A stretch of DNA of 64,000 nt from Thioalkalivibrio nitratireducens DSM 14787. Lineage in GTDB: Bacteria > Pseudomonadota > Gammaproteobacteria > Ectothiorhodospirales > Ectothiorhodospiraceae. The DNA is taken from the NCBI RefSeq assembly GCF_000321415.2, contig NC_019902.2, positions 3,872,501-3,936,500 of the forward strand, given 5' to 3'. The notes below the pieces were generated by a model that made no database searches, was not told the DNA's origin, and worked only from the letters and a program-made list of their open reading frames with translations. Within the stretch, counting starts at the first letter, position 1. Each line of letters begins with the position of its first letter. Of this stretch, positions 47,074 to 57,589 are shown in pieces. Both the position numbers and the translations under genes were made by a program.

Positions 47074-49890
47074 TTACTCGGTCGGGCGCGGAGTATCCCG
47101 GGCGGTGATGGGTCCGAAACTGCGGCGCATCAGTTCCTGCTGCTGGGCCTTGTGCACCTCCGGATACCCGACCGCGGGGGCCGCGGCCGCCGGCCGGGCC
47201 ACCGCGTGCAAGCGCTGGCCCCGCACTTCCAGCAACGCGTTCAGGCGCGGCTCCATGAATCCGAGGTACCCCTGATTCTCCGGCTCGTCCTGAACCCAGA
47301 CGAATTCGCTGGCCTGATCGTAACGCCCGAGCAGACGGGTCAGAACTGCATCCGGGAACGGGTAGCACTGCTCGACCCGCAGGATCGCGACATCGTCGTG
47401 ACCCGCGTCGCGCTTCTCGCCGAGCAGGTCGTAGTAGATCCGTCCGGAGGTCAGGATCACCCTGCGCACGTCGGCCGGGTCCGGGCGGTCGATGTCGTCG
47501 ATCACCAGCTCGAACCCTCCGGATGCGAGGTCATCCAGGTCGCTGACCGCGAACTTGTGGCGCAGGAGGCTCTTCGGCGTCATCACCACCAACGGCTTGC
47601 GGTAGGGGCGAACGAGCTGGCGCCGCAGCAGATGGAAGATCTGCGCGGGCGTGGTCGGCACGCACACCTGCATATTCTCCTGCGCGCAGAGCTGCAGGAA
47701 ACGCTCCGGACGCGCCGAGGAATGTTCCGGCCCCTGCCCCTCGTAGCCGTGCGGCAGCAGCAGCACCAGTCCGCACAGCCGGCCCCATTTCTGCTCCCCG
47801 GAGCTGATGAACTGATCGATCACCACCTGCGCCCCGTTCGCGAAATCGCCGAATTGTGCCTCCCACAGCACCAGCGCGTTGGGGGCGGCGGTCGCGTAGC
47901 CGTATTCGAAAGCAAGCACCGCTTCTTCGGACAGCAGCGAATCGATCACCAGGAACCGCGGATCCTCGGAGTCGAGCTGGCGCAGGGGCACCAGGGATTG
48001 GCCGGTCTCCTGATCGTGCAACACCGCGTGCCTATGGAAGAACGTGCCCCGGCCCGAATCCTGTCCCGACATCCGGACTCGGTAGCCATCCTGCAACAGC
48101 GTGGCATACGCCAGCGTCTCGGCGGTGCCCCAGTCCAGTGGCTGTTCGGCGACGGCCATCGCGGTCCGTGCCTCCAGAATCCGGCGCACGCGGGGATGCA
48201 CCACGAAGCCCTCGGGCAGCCGGTTCAGCCGCTCCAGCAGGCTGCTCAGCTGCTCCCGGGGAACACCGGTTTCGATGTCCTGGTCCCAGGCCTGGTTCAC
48301 GAACGGCCCCCAGTTGGTTGGCTTGTGGCCGTCGGCCTCGTCCGGCGACAGCAGACCCGGCACCACCGACTCGCCCGACTCCAGCGAGTCGCGGTAACGC
48401 TCCTGCAGCCGCTGCGCCATCGACTCCTCGATCACGCCCTGCTCGACCAGGCGGCGGGCGTAGTGCTCGCGGGTCGTCGGCAATTCCCGGATGATGCGGT
48501 ACATCATCGGTTGGGTGGCGGCCGGCTCGTCCGCCTCGTTGTGGCCCTGGCGACGGTAGCAGACGAGGTCGATCACCACGTCTTTCCCGAAACGCATCCG
48601 GTAATCCAGCGCAAGCTGCGTCACGAACACGACGGCCTCGGGGTCATCGCCGTTCACATGCATGATCGGTGCGCTGACCATCTTTGCGACATCGGTCGAG
48701 TAGTGCGTGGACCGCGAATCCTTCAGCGTGCTGGTCGTGAACCCGATCTGGTTGTTCGCCACGATATGCACCGTGCCCTTGGTGGAGAAACCCCGGGTCT
48801 GCGCCATGTTCAGGGTCTCCATCACCACCCCCTGGCCCGCAAACGCGGCATCGCCATGGATCACCACCGGCATCACCTTCCGGCCCTGCCGGTCGCCGAG
48901 CCGCACCTGCCGGGCACGGACCGAACCTTCGACCACCGGAGTCACGATCTCCAGGTGCGAGGGGTTGAACGCCAGCGCCAGGTGCACCGCGCCACCCGGG
49001 GTCTGGACATCGCTCGAGTAGCCGAGATGATATTTCACGTCTCCGGTACCGCGATTGCGGCTCGGCCGGCCCTCGAACTCGTCGGCCAGCTCGCGTGGCG
49101 ACTTGCCGAACACGTTCACCAGCACGTTCAGCCGCCCGCGATGGGCCATGCCCACGACGATCTCCTTCACCCCGCGCGCGCCGCCGCGCTGCACCAGCGC
49201 GTTCAGCAGCGGAATCAGGCTCTCCGCCCCCTCCAGCGAGAACCGCTTCTGTCCGACATAGCGGTGGTGCAGATAACGTTCCAGCCCCTCCGCCGCAGTG
49301 ATCCGCTCCAGGATCGCCTGCTGTGTATCCGGATCGAAGCCGAAATGCCCCCGCGCCGATTCCAGCCGCTGCTGCAGCCAGCGCTTTTCCGCGGTGGAGG
49401 TCAGATGCATGAACTCCGCACCGATGCAAGCGCAGTAGGTGTCCTGCAGGATCTCCTCGATCTCGTCCAGGCGTGCCGGGCTTGGCCCGTGCAGGGAACC
49501 GGGATCGAAGGTCTGGGCCGGATCCACCCGGTCCAGCTCGTGATAGGCCCGCGTCAGTTCCGGCGGCGTTTCCGGCAGATTCCGCTGCAGCGGGTCGAGC
49601 CGAGCGGCGAAGTGGCCGAGGAAGCGGTAGGCATTGATGTACTGCAGTACGCGCACCTGCAGGCGCTCGAGTTGCAGGTCGCGCTCGTCGATGCAATCGC
49701 CGGCGGCCGACGCGGAGGGAGCAGTCTCCCGCTGCAGTGCGCCGAAATAATCCGCCCAGGCCGCGGGGACGGCGTCGGGATCGTTCCGGTAGCGTTCGAA
49801 CAACGCCTCGGCGAACGCCAGGCTGTCGGGATGGAGATCCATGCGCCGCAGCATCCCGAGCGATCGTTGCCGTGAGGGGGGTTCGTTCAT
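47074..49890 (-). CDS. sucA: 2-oxoglutarate dehydrogenase E1
   Basis: A 938-residue thiamine-diphosphate enzyme that decarboxylates 2-oxoglutarate. Signatures: [50 protein letters not shown] (ThDP/Mg site), and [20 protein letters not shown]. The start is ATG 49890 (MNEPPSRQ); the frame extends upstream into the promoter region of divergent uvrD but lacks homology there. It is first gene of sucAB. The presence of E1 and E2 suggests a complete oxidative TCA step. Confidence 0.97.
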   Translation of the reverse strand: MNEPPSRQRSLGMLRRMDLHPDSLAFAEALFERYRNDPDAVPAAWADYFGALQRETAPSASAAGDCIDERDLQLERLQVRVLQYINAYRFLGHFAARLDPLQRNLPETPPELTRAYHELDRVDPAQTFDPGSLHGPSPARLDEIEEILQDTYCACIGAEFMHLTSTAEKRWLQQRLESARGHFGFDPDTQQAILERITAAEGLERYLHHRYVGQKRFSLEGAESLIPLLNALVQRGGARGVKEIVVGMAHRGRLNVLVNVFGKSPRELADEFEGRPSRNRGTGDVKYHLGYSSDVQTPGGAVHLALAFNPSHLEIVTPVVEGSVRARQVRLGDRQGRKVMPVVIHGDAAFAGQGVVMETLNMAQTRGFSTKGTVHIVANNQIGFTTSTLKDSRSTHYSTDVAKMVSAPIMHVNGDDPEAVVFVTQLALDYRMRFGKDVVIDLVCYRRQGHNEADEPAATQPMMYRIIRELPTTREHYARRLVEQGVIEESMAQRLQERYRDSLESGESVVPGLLSPDEADGHKPTNWGPFVNQAWDQDIETGVPREQLSSLLERLNRLPEGFVVHPRVRRILEARTAMAVAEQPLDWGTAETLAYATLLQDGYRVRMSGQDSGRGTFFHRHAVLHDQETGQSLVPLRQLDSEDPRFLVIDSLLSEEAVLAFEYGYATAAPNALVLWEAQFGDFANGAQVVIDQFISSGEQKWGRLCGLVLLLPHGYEGQGPEHSSARPERFLQLCAQENMQVCVPTTPAQIFHLLRRQLVRPYRKPLVVMTPKSLLRHKFAVSDLDDLASGGFELVIDDIDRPDPADVRRVILTSGRIYYDLLGEKRDAGHDDVAILRVEQCYPFPDAVLTRLLGRYDQASEFVWVQDEPENQGYLGFMEPRLNALLEVRGQRLHAVARPAAAAPAVGYPEVHKAQQQELMRRSFGPITARDTPRPTE

Positions 49891-50027
49891 GAGCGTTCCT
49901 GACTCTCCAGAGTCGTGTCCAGGGTTTGGCATCCCGTTGGCGGTCAGCTTAGCGCGAATGGCCGCGAAATTCCGTGACACAGCGGGCCATCGGCCATCGA
50001 TGCGTGCCCTTTTGATACGATTCGGCA

Positions 50028-52211
50028 ATGGATGTTTCCCGTCTGCTCGATTCCCTGAACCCGGCCCAGCGCGAGGCCGTTGCCGCCCCTCTCGGCCCGA
50101 CCCTGGTTCTCGCGGGGGCCGGCAGCGGCAAGACGCGCGTATTGGTGCATCGCATCGCCTGGCTGATCGAGGTCGAAGGCGTGGCACCGTGGAGCCTGCT
50201 CTCGGTGACCTTCACCAACAAGGCCGCGAACGAGATGCGCGGGCGCATCGAGACCCTGCTCGACCAGCCGGTCAGCGGGCTCTGGGTGGGTACGTTCCAC
50301 GGCCTCGCCCACCGGCTGTTGCGCCAACACTGGCAGGAGGCAAAGCTGCCGCAGTCGTTCCAGATCCTTGACAGCGACGATCAGCTGCGCCTGGTTCGCC
50401 GCGTGCTGCGCGCGCTGGAAATGGACGAGGCACGCTGGCCGCCGCGCCAGGCGCAGTGGTTCATCAATGCGCGCAAGGACGAGGGTCGCCGCCCCGAACA
50501 CCTGCCCGATACTGGGGACCCGGTGTCACGCCAGTGGGTACGCGTCTACTCCGCCTACGAGCAGGCTTGCGCGCGGGCCGGGGTGGTCGACTTCGCCGAA
50601 CTGCTGCTGCGCTCGCTCGAACTGCTGCGCGACAACGAAGAACTGCTCGAGCACTACCGACACCGGTTCAGGCACCTGCTGGTCGACGAATTCCAGGACA
50701 CCAACGACATCCAGTACGGCTGGCTGCGGCTGCTGGCAGGCGGCAGATCCCCGGTGTTCGCGGTCGGCGACGACGACCAGTCGATCTACGGCTGGCGCGG
50801 CGCGCGCGTCGAGAACCTGCAGCATTTCCAGAAGGACTTTCCCGGAACCCAGGTGGTGCGGCTGGAACAGAACTACCGCTCCAGCGCCAACATCCTGAAT
50901 GCGGCCAACGCGCTGATCCGCAACAACCAAGGACGGCTCGGCAAGGAATTGTGGACCGACGGACAGGCCGGCGCTCCGGTACGGCTGTTCGCGGCGATCA
51001 ACGAACAGGACGAGGCGCGCTTCGTCGCCGAGACGATCGCACGCCACGTCGAACACGGCGGCCTGCACCGCGAATGCGCGGTGCTGTACCGTTCCAACGC
51101 GCAGTCGCGGGTGATCGAGGACACGCTGTTCGCCCGGCGCATTCCGTACCGGGTCTATGGCGGCCTTCGCTTCTTCGAGCGGCTCGAGATCAAGGATGCA
51201 CTGGCCTACCTGCGCCTGGTCGAGAACGCCGACGACGATGCCGCGTTCCTGCGAGCGGTGAACCAGCCGCCGCGCGGAATCGGCGAGAAGACGCTGGAGG
51301 ATCTGCGCCTGCGGGCCCAGCAGCAGGGGCTCAGCCTGATCCAGGCTGGGCAACAGGCGGTGGCCTCGGAAGCCATGCCGGGGCGCGCGCGCAATGCGGT
51401 CGCCGGCTTCCTGCAGCTCGTGCTGCGGCTGCGCGAGGAGATATCCGGAAAGGAGCTGCCGGACCAGATCGAGTCGGCGATCGCCCGCTCGGGCCTGCGC
51501 GAGCATTTCGCGAACGAGAAGGGCGAGCGCGGCCAGGCTCGCGTCGAGAACCTCGACGAACTCGTCGGCGCCGCGCGGGCCTTCGCCCAGGATCTGCCGG
51601 TAGATGCTGAAACCGGCACGCTGACCGATTTCCTCGCGCATGCCGCGCTCGAGGCCGGCGAGGGTGCCGCCGACCCACACGAGGATGCGGTGCAGCTGAT
51701 GACGCTGCATTCCGCAAAGGGGCTGGAATTCCCGCTGGTGTTCCTGACCGGCCTCGAGGAGGGCCTGTTCCCGAACGCCCGCTCGCTCGAGGAACCGGGC
51801 CGGCTGGAGGAAGAACGCCGGCTCGCCTATGTTGGCATGACCCGCGCGCAGCGGGAACTGTACCTGACCCATGCCGAGACGCGGCGCCTGTACGGGCGCG
51901 AGTCCTACAACATGCCATCGCGTTTCATCGGCGAACTGCCCGCGGAGATGGTCGAACCGCTGCGGCCGCAGGCACGCGGCCCGTCGGCAGGACGCTTCGC
52001 CGGCATTCGCTCGGGGCAGGGTGCGCGCCAGGCCGCGGCCGCCGACGCGGGCCTCGCGATCGGCAGCCGGGTCCGCCACGCGAAGTTCGGCGAAGGTGTG
52101 ATCACCGAGTACGAGGGCGGCGGTGCCTCCGCCCGGGTCCAGGTGCACTTCGCCGATGTCGGCGCGAAGTGGCTGGTGCTCAGCTTCGCTCGGCTCGATC
52201 CCGTGGCCTGA
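50028..52211 (+). CDS. uvrD: DNA helicase II (UvrD/PcrA type)
   Basis: A 727-residue SF1A helicase. Motifs: Q (LNPAQREAVAAP), Walker A AGAGSGKT at 29-36, VTFTNKAANEMRGR, LLVDEFQDTN, GDDDQSIYGWRGA, LEQNYRS, LMTLHSAKGLEFPLVF and VGMTRAQREL. The C-terminal RNA-polymerase/DNA-binding Tudor-like part ends KFGEGVITEYEGGGASARVQ. It acts in nucleotide excision and mismatch repair. It is divergent from sucA by 137 bases. Confidence 0.96.
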   Translation: MDVSRLLDSLNPAQREAVAAPLGPTLVLAGAGSGKTRVLVHRIAWLIEVEGVAPWSLLSVTFTNKAANEMRGRIETLLDQPVSGLWVGTFHGLAHRLLRQHWQEAKLPQSFQILDSDDQLRLVRRVLRALEMDEARWPPRQAQWFINARKDEGRRPEHLPDTGDPVSRQWVRVYSAYEQACARAGVVDFAELLLRSLELLRDNEELLEHYRHRFRHLLVDEFQDTNDIQYGWLRLLAGGRSPVFAVGDDDQSIYGWRGARVENLQHFQKDFPGTQVVRLEQNYRSSANILNAANALIRNNQGRLGKELWTDGQAGAPVRLFAAINEQDEARFVAETIARHVEHGGLHRECAVLYRSNAQSRVIEDTLFARRIPYRVYGGLRFFERLEIKDALAYLRLVENADDDAAFLRAVNQPPRGIGEKTLEDLRLRAQQQGLSLIQAGQQAVASEAMPGRARNAVAGFLQLVLRLREEISGKELPDQIESAIARSGLREHFANEKGERGQARVENLDELVGAARAFAQDLPVDAETGTLTDFLAHAALEAGEGAADPHEDAVQLMTLHSAKGLEFPLVFLTGLEEGLFPNARSLEEPGRLEEERRLAYVGMTRAQRELYLTHAETRRLYGRESYNMPSRFIGELPAEMVEPLRPQARGPSAGRFAGIRSGQGARQAAAADAGLAIGSRVRHAKFGEGVITEYEGGGASARVQVHFADVGAKWLVLSFARLDPVA

Positions 52212-52244
52212 TCGAACCCGGGTGGCGGTCAGGTAAGCGCTGGC

Positions 52245-52772
52245 CTATTCGTTGGGATCGGAAGCTTCCGTAGGCTCTGCACCCGGTTCAGCCGGCTCGC
52301 CGTCGTCGGTCAGGCGGTCCCAGGTTCCCCGGATATCGTCCCACAGCGCCTCGGTTCGCGTCCGGGCGCCTTCCCAGGCGTCCCCCGAGAACTCGCGCGC
52401 GTCTTCCCAGGCCTGCTGCGCCCGATCCCGGGCGGTGGCAGCAGCTTCCTTGGCTCGTTCCCAGGCCTCTCCGCCTTCCTCCTGACCGACCTGCCAGGCG
52501 TGCTCGGCGCGTTCCTGCGCCTCCTCGGCCAGGTCCTGCGCACGGTTCCACAACCGCTCGGCCTCGGACTGCTCGTCTGTTGCCATCTCGTCCATCGGGG
52601 GTGCCGGCTCGGCCTCGTCGGGCGCTACCGTGGGGTCGGGTTCGTGCATCTCGGGTGCGACCGTCTCCGGTTCCGTCGGCGGTTCCGCGGCAGGCGCGGG
52701 CGGGTCGCTGGGTTCGCAGCCGGCCAGCGTCAGTGCGAAGGTGAGTGGGGCCAGCATCAATAGATAACGCAT
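52245..52772 (-). CDS. lipoprotein with Trp-containing 11-residue helical repeats
   Basis: A 175-residue lipoprotein. The lipobox is LTLAGC with Cys19. A Pro/Glu-rich linker spans about 20-65. Then seven helical units of about 11 residues follow, many with Trp in the same place: RLWNRAQDLAE, HAWQVGQEEGG, EAWERAKEAAA, QAWEDAREFSG, DAWEGARTRTE and ALWDDIRGTWD. Such 11-mers form amphipathic helices that lie on membranes. I know no named family. It is convergent with uvrD. Confidence 0.78.
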   Translation of the reverse strand: MRYLLMLAPLTFALTLAGCEPSDPPAPAAEPPTEPETVAPEMHEPDPTVAPDEAEPAPPMDEMATDEQSEAERLWNRAQDLAEEAQERAEHAWQVGQEEGGEAWERAKEAAATARDRAQQAWEDAREFSGDAWEGARTRTEALWDDIRGTWDRLTDDGEPAEPGAEPTEASDPNE

Positions 52773-53148
52773 CGCGTCCTCCTTGCGGTTTGGAAATCCG
52801 GAAGTAAAGAGTCTAGGCCGTTCCGGCCCCAGGCATTGTGAAACCGGTACGACTTCTGGCGCAGTCCCGGCCTGGGCCCAGCCACGCAGAGTACGCTGCC
52901 AATTATGGCGGCGCCGGGTTCGTTTCTGTCACATGTGGCAGCGGATTGCCGAGCCACTCCCCGGCTAACGCGGCCTGGACATTCCGAATCAACCCGCGGA
53001 TTCGATGCCAAAGCTTGGAATTTCATCGGCTTGCAGCCGCCGAACTCCATGCATGGCATGGATCGTGCTTTTCCGGTCCGCGCATGCAATCGGCCCGCCG
53101 TGATTCACGACGGGGTCTCGTTCAAGCCCTGGCAGCAAGGGGGACTCG
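52773..53148. other. divergent region upstream of bd-like cytochrome operon
   Basis: 376 bases with no gene. A 16-base near-palindrome, CTGTCACATGTGGCAG (52926-52941), has a perfect CACATGTG core and one mismatched pair. It is a plausible operator for the cytochrome operon. AAGGGGG stands eight bases before the operon's first ATG. Confidence 0.4.
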
Positions 53149-54564
53149 ATGGAATTCATCGGCCTTTATCCAACCTGGTTCGAACCGTCGCTCGGCAGCG
53201 GCTGGGTCGTCGGCATCATCGCCACGGCCCACGTGCTCTTTTCCCATACCTCGGTGGGAGCGGCGATCTTCTTCGCGTTCCTCGCGACGCTCGCCTACCA
53301 GCGCAACCGGCCCGAGCTGCTGACCTTCGTGAAGCAGTACGGCCTGTTCCTGCTGGTGTTCGCCTACGTCGCCGGCTCGATCACCGGCGTCGGCATCTGG
53401 TATTCGACCACCGTCGCAAGCCCGCGCGGGATCTCGGCGCTGATCCACAGCTTCGTCTGGAAGTGGGCCACCGAATGGGTCTTCTTCGTGATCGAAGTCG
53501 TCGGCGTGTACCTGGTCGTGTACCTGGTCGGCAAGGTCGATCCGCGCACCCATCTGCGCGTCACCTGGATCTTTGCGCTGTCGTCGCTGGCGACGATGCT
53601 GATCATCATCGGCATCCTGTCGTTCATGCTCTGGCCCGGGAAGGAGATCTGGTTCGACGAGGGCGGCTACCTGAACGGCTTCTACGGGCCGAACACCTTT
53701 GCGCAGCTGGCCATGCGCATGGCGTTCATGCTGACCATGACCGCGGTGGTCGGCGGCGTGGTGGCCTCCCGGATCCAGGACCTGGCGCTGCGCCGGGAGA
53801 TCACGCGCATGCTCGCCTGGCTGGGAATCGTCTCGGCGGTGGTCGGGACCGCACTGTTCAGCTGGTATACCAGCACGCTACCGGAACATGCCCACCTGGT
53901 GATGCAGGCGCGGCTGCCCGACTGGTTCTCGATCAGTCTGATCGCGGTGCTTGGCGGAATCATTGTCTATTTCATCGCGACGCTGCTGGTGCCGCGGATG
54001 CTGACCCCGGCGGTCGCCGGGGTCGCGACGGTCGCGATCCTGGTCTTCGGCCTGTGGCCCGAGGAAGTCGCGCGCGAATCGATCCGCAAGCCCTTCGTCG
54101 CCGGCGAGTACCTGTACTCGAATCAGGTGATCGCGCGCGACGTGCCCGGCATGGGAATCCGCTCGGAGATCCCGGTGATCCAGGAACACGGGCTGCTGAA
54201 GACCCATGTGTTCCTGCCCGAGGGACTGCGCGAAGTGGCGCCGGACAACGCGGCGCAGGTCGGGCACGCGATCGCGCTCAGCATGTGCTCCAACTGCCAC
54301 AGCGTGACCGATACCGGGATGCGCCCGATCCGGAACTATCTCGGCGGCAGTACCGACGTCGCCCGGATCAAGACCTACCTGCTGGGGGCGCTGGCGACCG
54401 GCAACACGCTGTACATGCCGCAGATCCCGATGACCGACGACGAGGCCGAGGCATTGGCGGTGTTCCTGGCCAGCCTCAACGACCCGGAGCTGCCGCTGCG
54501 CTATGCGCAGGAGCGCGCCGGGATTGCCCGGTCCGACGACGCGGCCACGACCTCGAAGGAGTAG
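53149..54564 (+). CDS. CydA-like membrane cytochrome subunit with C-terminal c-type haem domain
   Basis: A 471-residue protein. Residues 1-315 hold about eight membrane helices resembling CydA: an early His in helix 1 (AHVLFSH), GVGIWYSTTVASP, and two Glu seven apart in ATEWVFFVIEVVGVYLV, similar to the CydA acid pair. The periplasmic Q loop of quinol oxidases is absent. A soluble C-terminus has one haem c site, CSNCH at about 380-384, and Met candidates in MPQIPMTDDEAEALAVFL. I recall CydA-superfamily members with a C-terminal c-haem from surveys of bd oxidases. First gene of a five-gene unit with a sulfide-dehydrogenase-like flavoprotein. Electron entry from cytochrome c is inferred. Confidence 0.8.
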   Translation: MEFIGLYPTWFEPSLGSGWVVGIIATAHVLFSHTSVGAAIFFAFLATLAYQRNRPELLTFVKQYGLFLLVFAYVAGSITGVGIWYSTTVASPRGISALIHSFVWKWATEWVFFVIEVVGVYLVVYLVGKVDPRTHLRVTWIFALSSLATMLIIIGILSFMLWPGKEIWFDEGGYLNGFYGPNTFAQLAMRMAFMLTMTAVVGGVVASRIQDLALRREITRMLAWLGIVSAVVGTALFSWYTSTLPEHAHLVMQARLPDWFSISLIAVLGGIIVYFIATLLVPRMLTPAVAGVATVAILVFGLWPEEVARESIRKPFVAGEYLYSNQVIARDVPGMGIRSEIPVIQEHGLLKTHVFLPEGLREVAPDNAAQVGHAIALSMCSNCHSVTDTGMRPIRNYLGGSTDVARIKTYLLGALATGNTLYMPQIPMTDDEAEALAVFLASLNDPELPLRYAQERAGIARSDDAATTSKE

Positions 54565-54567
54565 ACC

Positions 54568-55791
54568 ATGGAAACCGAACTGCTCTACGCACTGCGCGAT
54601 CCGGCCGGGGTGCCGTCGCACCCGGTCATTTTCCTGGTACTGGGGGTGCTGACCTTCGCGCTGCACATCGCCGCAGTGCAGATGATGCTCGGCACCGCCG
54701 CGCTGACGATCTGGGGCGCGCTCAGCCGCGGCGAGTACCGGCGCCGGCTCGCGCAATCGATGGTGAACGTCGCCAAGGTGATGGTTTCGGTCGCGATCGT
54801 GCTGGGAGTCGCGCCGCTGCTGTTCGTGCAGGTGATCTACGACCCGTTCTGGTATACCTCGAACGTGCTCTCGGCCTGGTGGGTGATCGGCTTCATCCTG
54901 ATCCTGCTGGTCGGATACACGCTGTTGTACGTGTTCTACTGGCGCAACACCGCGCTTGCCACCGCGCCCAGGGCGCGCTCGACCTGGGCGATGATCGCAT
55001 CGGTGGCATTGCTGCTGGTGGTCGGCTGGATCATGCACGTGCTCGCCCAGCAGATGCTGCATCCCGAACAGTGGATGGCCTGGTATGCGCCGAACGGCGA
55101 ACTGGATACCAGCGGGACCGGCATGCACGCGTTCCATCCCTGGCGTTTCCTGTTCTTCATCGCGCTCGGCGCGCCGGTGACCGGTGCCCTGCTGGTCGCC
55201 TACCAACGTTACTTCCGCGCACGCAACGACGTCGATCCGGCCTACCTCGACTGGGTCGGAACGCTCGCCTTCCGGCTGATAAACATCGGCGGGGTGGTCG
55301 CGGTCGCGCTGGGCGCCGCCTGGATGGCCACGCTGCCGGAATCGATCGCCCGCTTCGGCTTCTCCCCCTGGGTGATGGGAGCGCTCGCCGGGTTGCTCGG
55401 TTTCGTCGGCTTCGCACACTGGGTGCGCAGCCGGGCCGACAGCCCCTGGGCCTACGCGGTGCTCGCGGTCGGCACACTCGCAATCATCATGGTCGCCGCG
55501 GCCCGCGAGGCGCTGCGCTGGGGAATGCTGCACGGCATCCACGGCTACAACGCATTGGATTACAAGGTGAACACCGACTGGTACAGCACGCTGACCTTCT
55601 TCATCACCTTCGGCGTGATGGGCGCCGGGGTGCTCGCCTACTACCTGACGGTCGCCTGGCGCGCCGGCCAGACCCGGGGCGTGTACACCGCCAGCGCCGC
55701 GGTCGACCGCATGGGCAACGTCGCGATCGGCATGCTGGTGCTGTGGATCCTGCATTACTTCGCGCTCGGCTTCTACTGGTGGGCGCTGTGA
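54568..55791 (+). CDS. multi-helix membrane subunit partnering the CydA-like protein
   Basis: A 407-residue protein with about nine membrane helices, three bases after the CydA-like gene. The first helix region (HPVIFLVLGVLTFALHIAAV) carries two His, similar in style to the CydA-like partner, so the two may be distant homologues forming a heterodimer. No CxxCH and no CydB signature are seen. Trp- and Tyr-rich loops (WWVIGFILILL, HYFALGFYWWAL) occur. I cannot assign haem ligands securely. Confidence 0.72.
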   Translation: METELLYALRDPAGVPSHPVIFLVLGVLTFALHIAAVQMMLGTAALTIWGALSRGEYRRRLAQSMVNVAKVMVSVAIVLGVAPLLFVQVIYDPFWYTSNVLSAWWVIGFILILLVGYTLLYVFYWRNTALATAPRARSTWAMIASVALLLVVGWIMHVLAQQMLHPEQWMAWYAPNGELDTSGTGMHAFHPWRFLFFIALGAPVTGALLVAYQRYFRARNDVDPAYLDWVGTLAFRLINIGGVVAVALGAAWMATLPESIARFGFSPWVMGALAGLLGFVGFAHWVRSRADSPWAYAVLAVGTLAIIMVAAAREALRWGMLHGIHGYNALDYKVNTDWYSTLTFFITFGVMGAGVLAYYLTVAWRAGQTRGVYTASAAVDRMGNVAIGMLVLWILHYFALGFYWWAL

Positions 55792-55811
55792 ACGACACGG
55801 AGACGAGAACC

Positions 55812-56129
55812 ATGACACGGCTCTACCCGACCTTCCTGCTGGGCCTGGCGCTGGCGCTCCCGGGGGCGCTGGCCGCCGAGTCTGCCGGCCCGACCGGGGA
55901 GATGATGGGCAACACCTGTGCCGCCTGCCACGGTACCCACGGCCGCCTTTCCGGGTCCGCGTTCGTACCGCTGGCCGGCATGGACGAGGACGAGTTCATC
56001 CGCGCGATGCGCGAATTCCGGGACAACACCCGCCCGTCGACGCTGATGCACAGCGTGGCCAAGGGCTTCAGCGACGAGGAAACCCGGCGGATGGCCGAGT
56101 TCTTCGCCGCGCAGACGAAGGAGGAATGA
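55812..56129 (+). CDS. small monohaem cytochrome c (FccA/SoxE-type)
   Basis: A 105-residue exported cytochrome: signal peptide ending at LAAES (about residue 22), haem site CAACH (about residues 36-40) and a Met before the C-terminal helix (STLMHSVAKGFSDEETRRMAEFFAAQ). The layout resembles the small haem subunit of flavocytochrome c sulfide dehydrogenase. Its stop overlaps the start of the flavoprotein gene by four bases (ATGA), a strong sign that the two form a complex. Confidence 0.88.
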   Translation: MTRLYPTFLLGLALALPGALAAESAGPTGEMMGNTCAACHGTHGRLSGSAFVPLAGMDEDEFIRAMREFRDNTRPSTLMHSVAKGFSDEETRRMAEFFAAQTKEE

Positions 56130-57481
56130 GATCCATGCAGCGTCGTGAATTTCTGAGGCTGATCGGCGCCGGGGCCGCACTGGCCGGTGGTCTGCCGGTC
56201 GGGAGCGCCTTCGCTGGAGCCGCCCCGCACGTGGTGGTCGTCGGCGGCGGCGCCGGCGGTGCCACCGCAGCGAAATACCTGAAGCTCGCCGATCCCGGCC
56301 TGCGCGTGACGGTAATCGAAAAGAACCCGGTCTACATCCGGCCGTACGGATCGAGCGAGGTGCTGAACGACCACATCGGGATGGAGGACCTCGAGGTCGG
56401 CTACGATGCCCTGCGGGATCGCTACGGGATCGAGTTCCTGTTCGACACCGTGACCGGCGTGGACCCGGAGCAGCGCGTCGTGCAGACCGCCGGCGGCACC
56501 CGCCTGCCTTACGACCGCATGATCGTATCGCCGGGCATCGAGCTGCTGTACGACCGGATCGACGGCTACAGCGAGACGCTGGCCGAGACCCGGCTGCCCA
56601 GCGCCTGGATCCCGGGCGGGCAGACCCGGTTACTGCGCGACCAGCTCCATGCAATGCGGCCCGGCGGCACGTTCCTGATCGTCGCGCCGCCGAACCCCTA
56701 CCGCTGCCCGCCGGGTCCGTACGAACGCGGCGCGCTGATGGCCGAGTGGTTCCAGACGCACAACCCGACCGCGAAAGTGATCATTCTCGACTCGAAAGAC
56801 AGCTTCGTGCCCGGGCCCAGCATGCTGCTCGGCTGGAACCGCCTCTACGGCTACAACGTTCCCGAACATTTCCGCGAGGGGATGCCACTCGACGGCGACT
56901 GGCCCCTGCGCGAGCACGACGGCCCGGGCATGATCGACTGGGTGCCTGGGTACGACGGCGGGCGCGTGCTGGCGCTGGACGCCAATGGCGGTGCGGTCGA
57001 AGCCGAGGCGGGCCACTTCGAGGCCGACGTGATCAACATCGTGCCGCCGATGGTCGCCGGTCGCGTCGCGTTCGAAATGGACCTGGTCGACGGCAGCGGC
57101 TACTGCCCGATCGACCGGCGCACCCACGAATCCACGCGTCACCCGGGCATCCATGTGATCGGTGACGCCTGCCAGGCCGACACGATGCCGAAGTCCGGGT
57201 ACTCGGCGAACACCCAGGCCAAGGTCGCGGCGCGCGCGGTCGTCGACCTGCTGGCCGGGCGCGAGACGGAGGAACCGTTCTGGGAGAACACCTGTTACGC
57301 GCTGGCCGGGCAGGAGTACGGACTGTACGTGGCGGACGTATTCCGGCTGGTCGACGATCGCATCCGTCGCATGGACGGTCCACGCTTTCTGCCGCTGGAC
57401 GCGTCGCGCGCCCAGATCCGGCTCGGTGCGCTGTACCAGAACCACTGGATGCAGACTTTCACCAAGGACTGCTTTGCCTGA
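56126..57481 (+). CDS. FccB/SoxF-like flavocytochrome c sulfide dehydrogenase flavoprotein subunit
   Basis: A 451-residue FAD protein. It begins with a Tat signal (QRREFLRLIGAGAALAGG) and the FAD motif VVVVGGGAGGATAAKYLK. The redox cysteines of the family are present at Cys194 (NPYRCPPGPYERGA) and Cys390 (ENTCYALAGQ). The second FAD segment is GIHVIGDAC. It oxidises sulfide to sulfur or polysulfide in the periplasm and passes electrons to a cytochrome c. Gene overlap with the small cytochrome supports an FccAB pair. Its operon with a bd-like complex is unusual. Confidence 0.92.
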   Translation: MRSMQRREFLRLIGAGAALAGGLPVGSAFAGAAPHVVVVGGGAGGATAAKYLKLADPGLRVTVIEKNPVYIRPYGSSEVLNDHIGMEDLEVGYDALRDRYGIEFLFDTVTGVDPEQRVVQTAGGTRLPYDRMIVSPGIELLYDRIDGYSETLAETRLPSAWIPGGQTRLLRDQLHAMRPGGTFLIVAPPNPYRCPPGPYERGALMAEWFQTHNPTAKVIILDSKDSFVPGPSMLLGWNRLYGYNVPEHFREGMPLDGDWPLREHDGPGMIDWVPGYDGGRVLALDANGGAVEAEAGHFEADVINIVPPMVAGRVAFEMDLVDGSGYCPIDRRTHESTRHPGIHVIGDACQADTMPKSGYSANTQAKVAARAVVDLLAGRETEEPFWENTCYALAGQEYGLYVADVFRLVDDRIRRMDGPRFLPLDASRAQIRLGALYQNHWMQTFTKDCFA

Positions 57482-57589
57482 GGCTGACCTCGGGGGGCGA
57501 GCCGGACCGGGGTACGCAACCCGACGCACCTGATAGGGCGGATTCTGAATACCGGACATCGGGTGTCCCGATGCCCGACGGAGAGACCG

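Noticed and set aside
46210-49875. Open plus-strand frame of more than 1,200 codons opposite sucAB
   Set aside because: It is the complement of well-conserved sucA/sucB; high GC keeps the opposite frame free of stops. Its sequence is low-complexity and matches no family.
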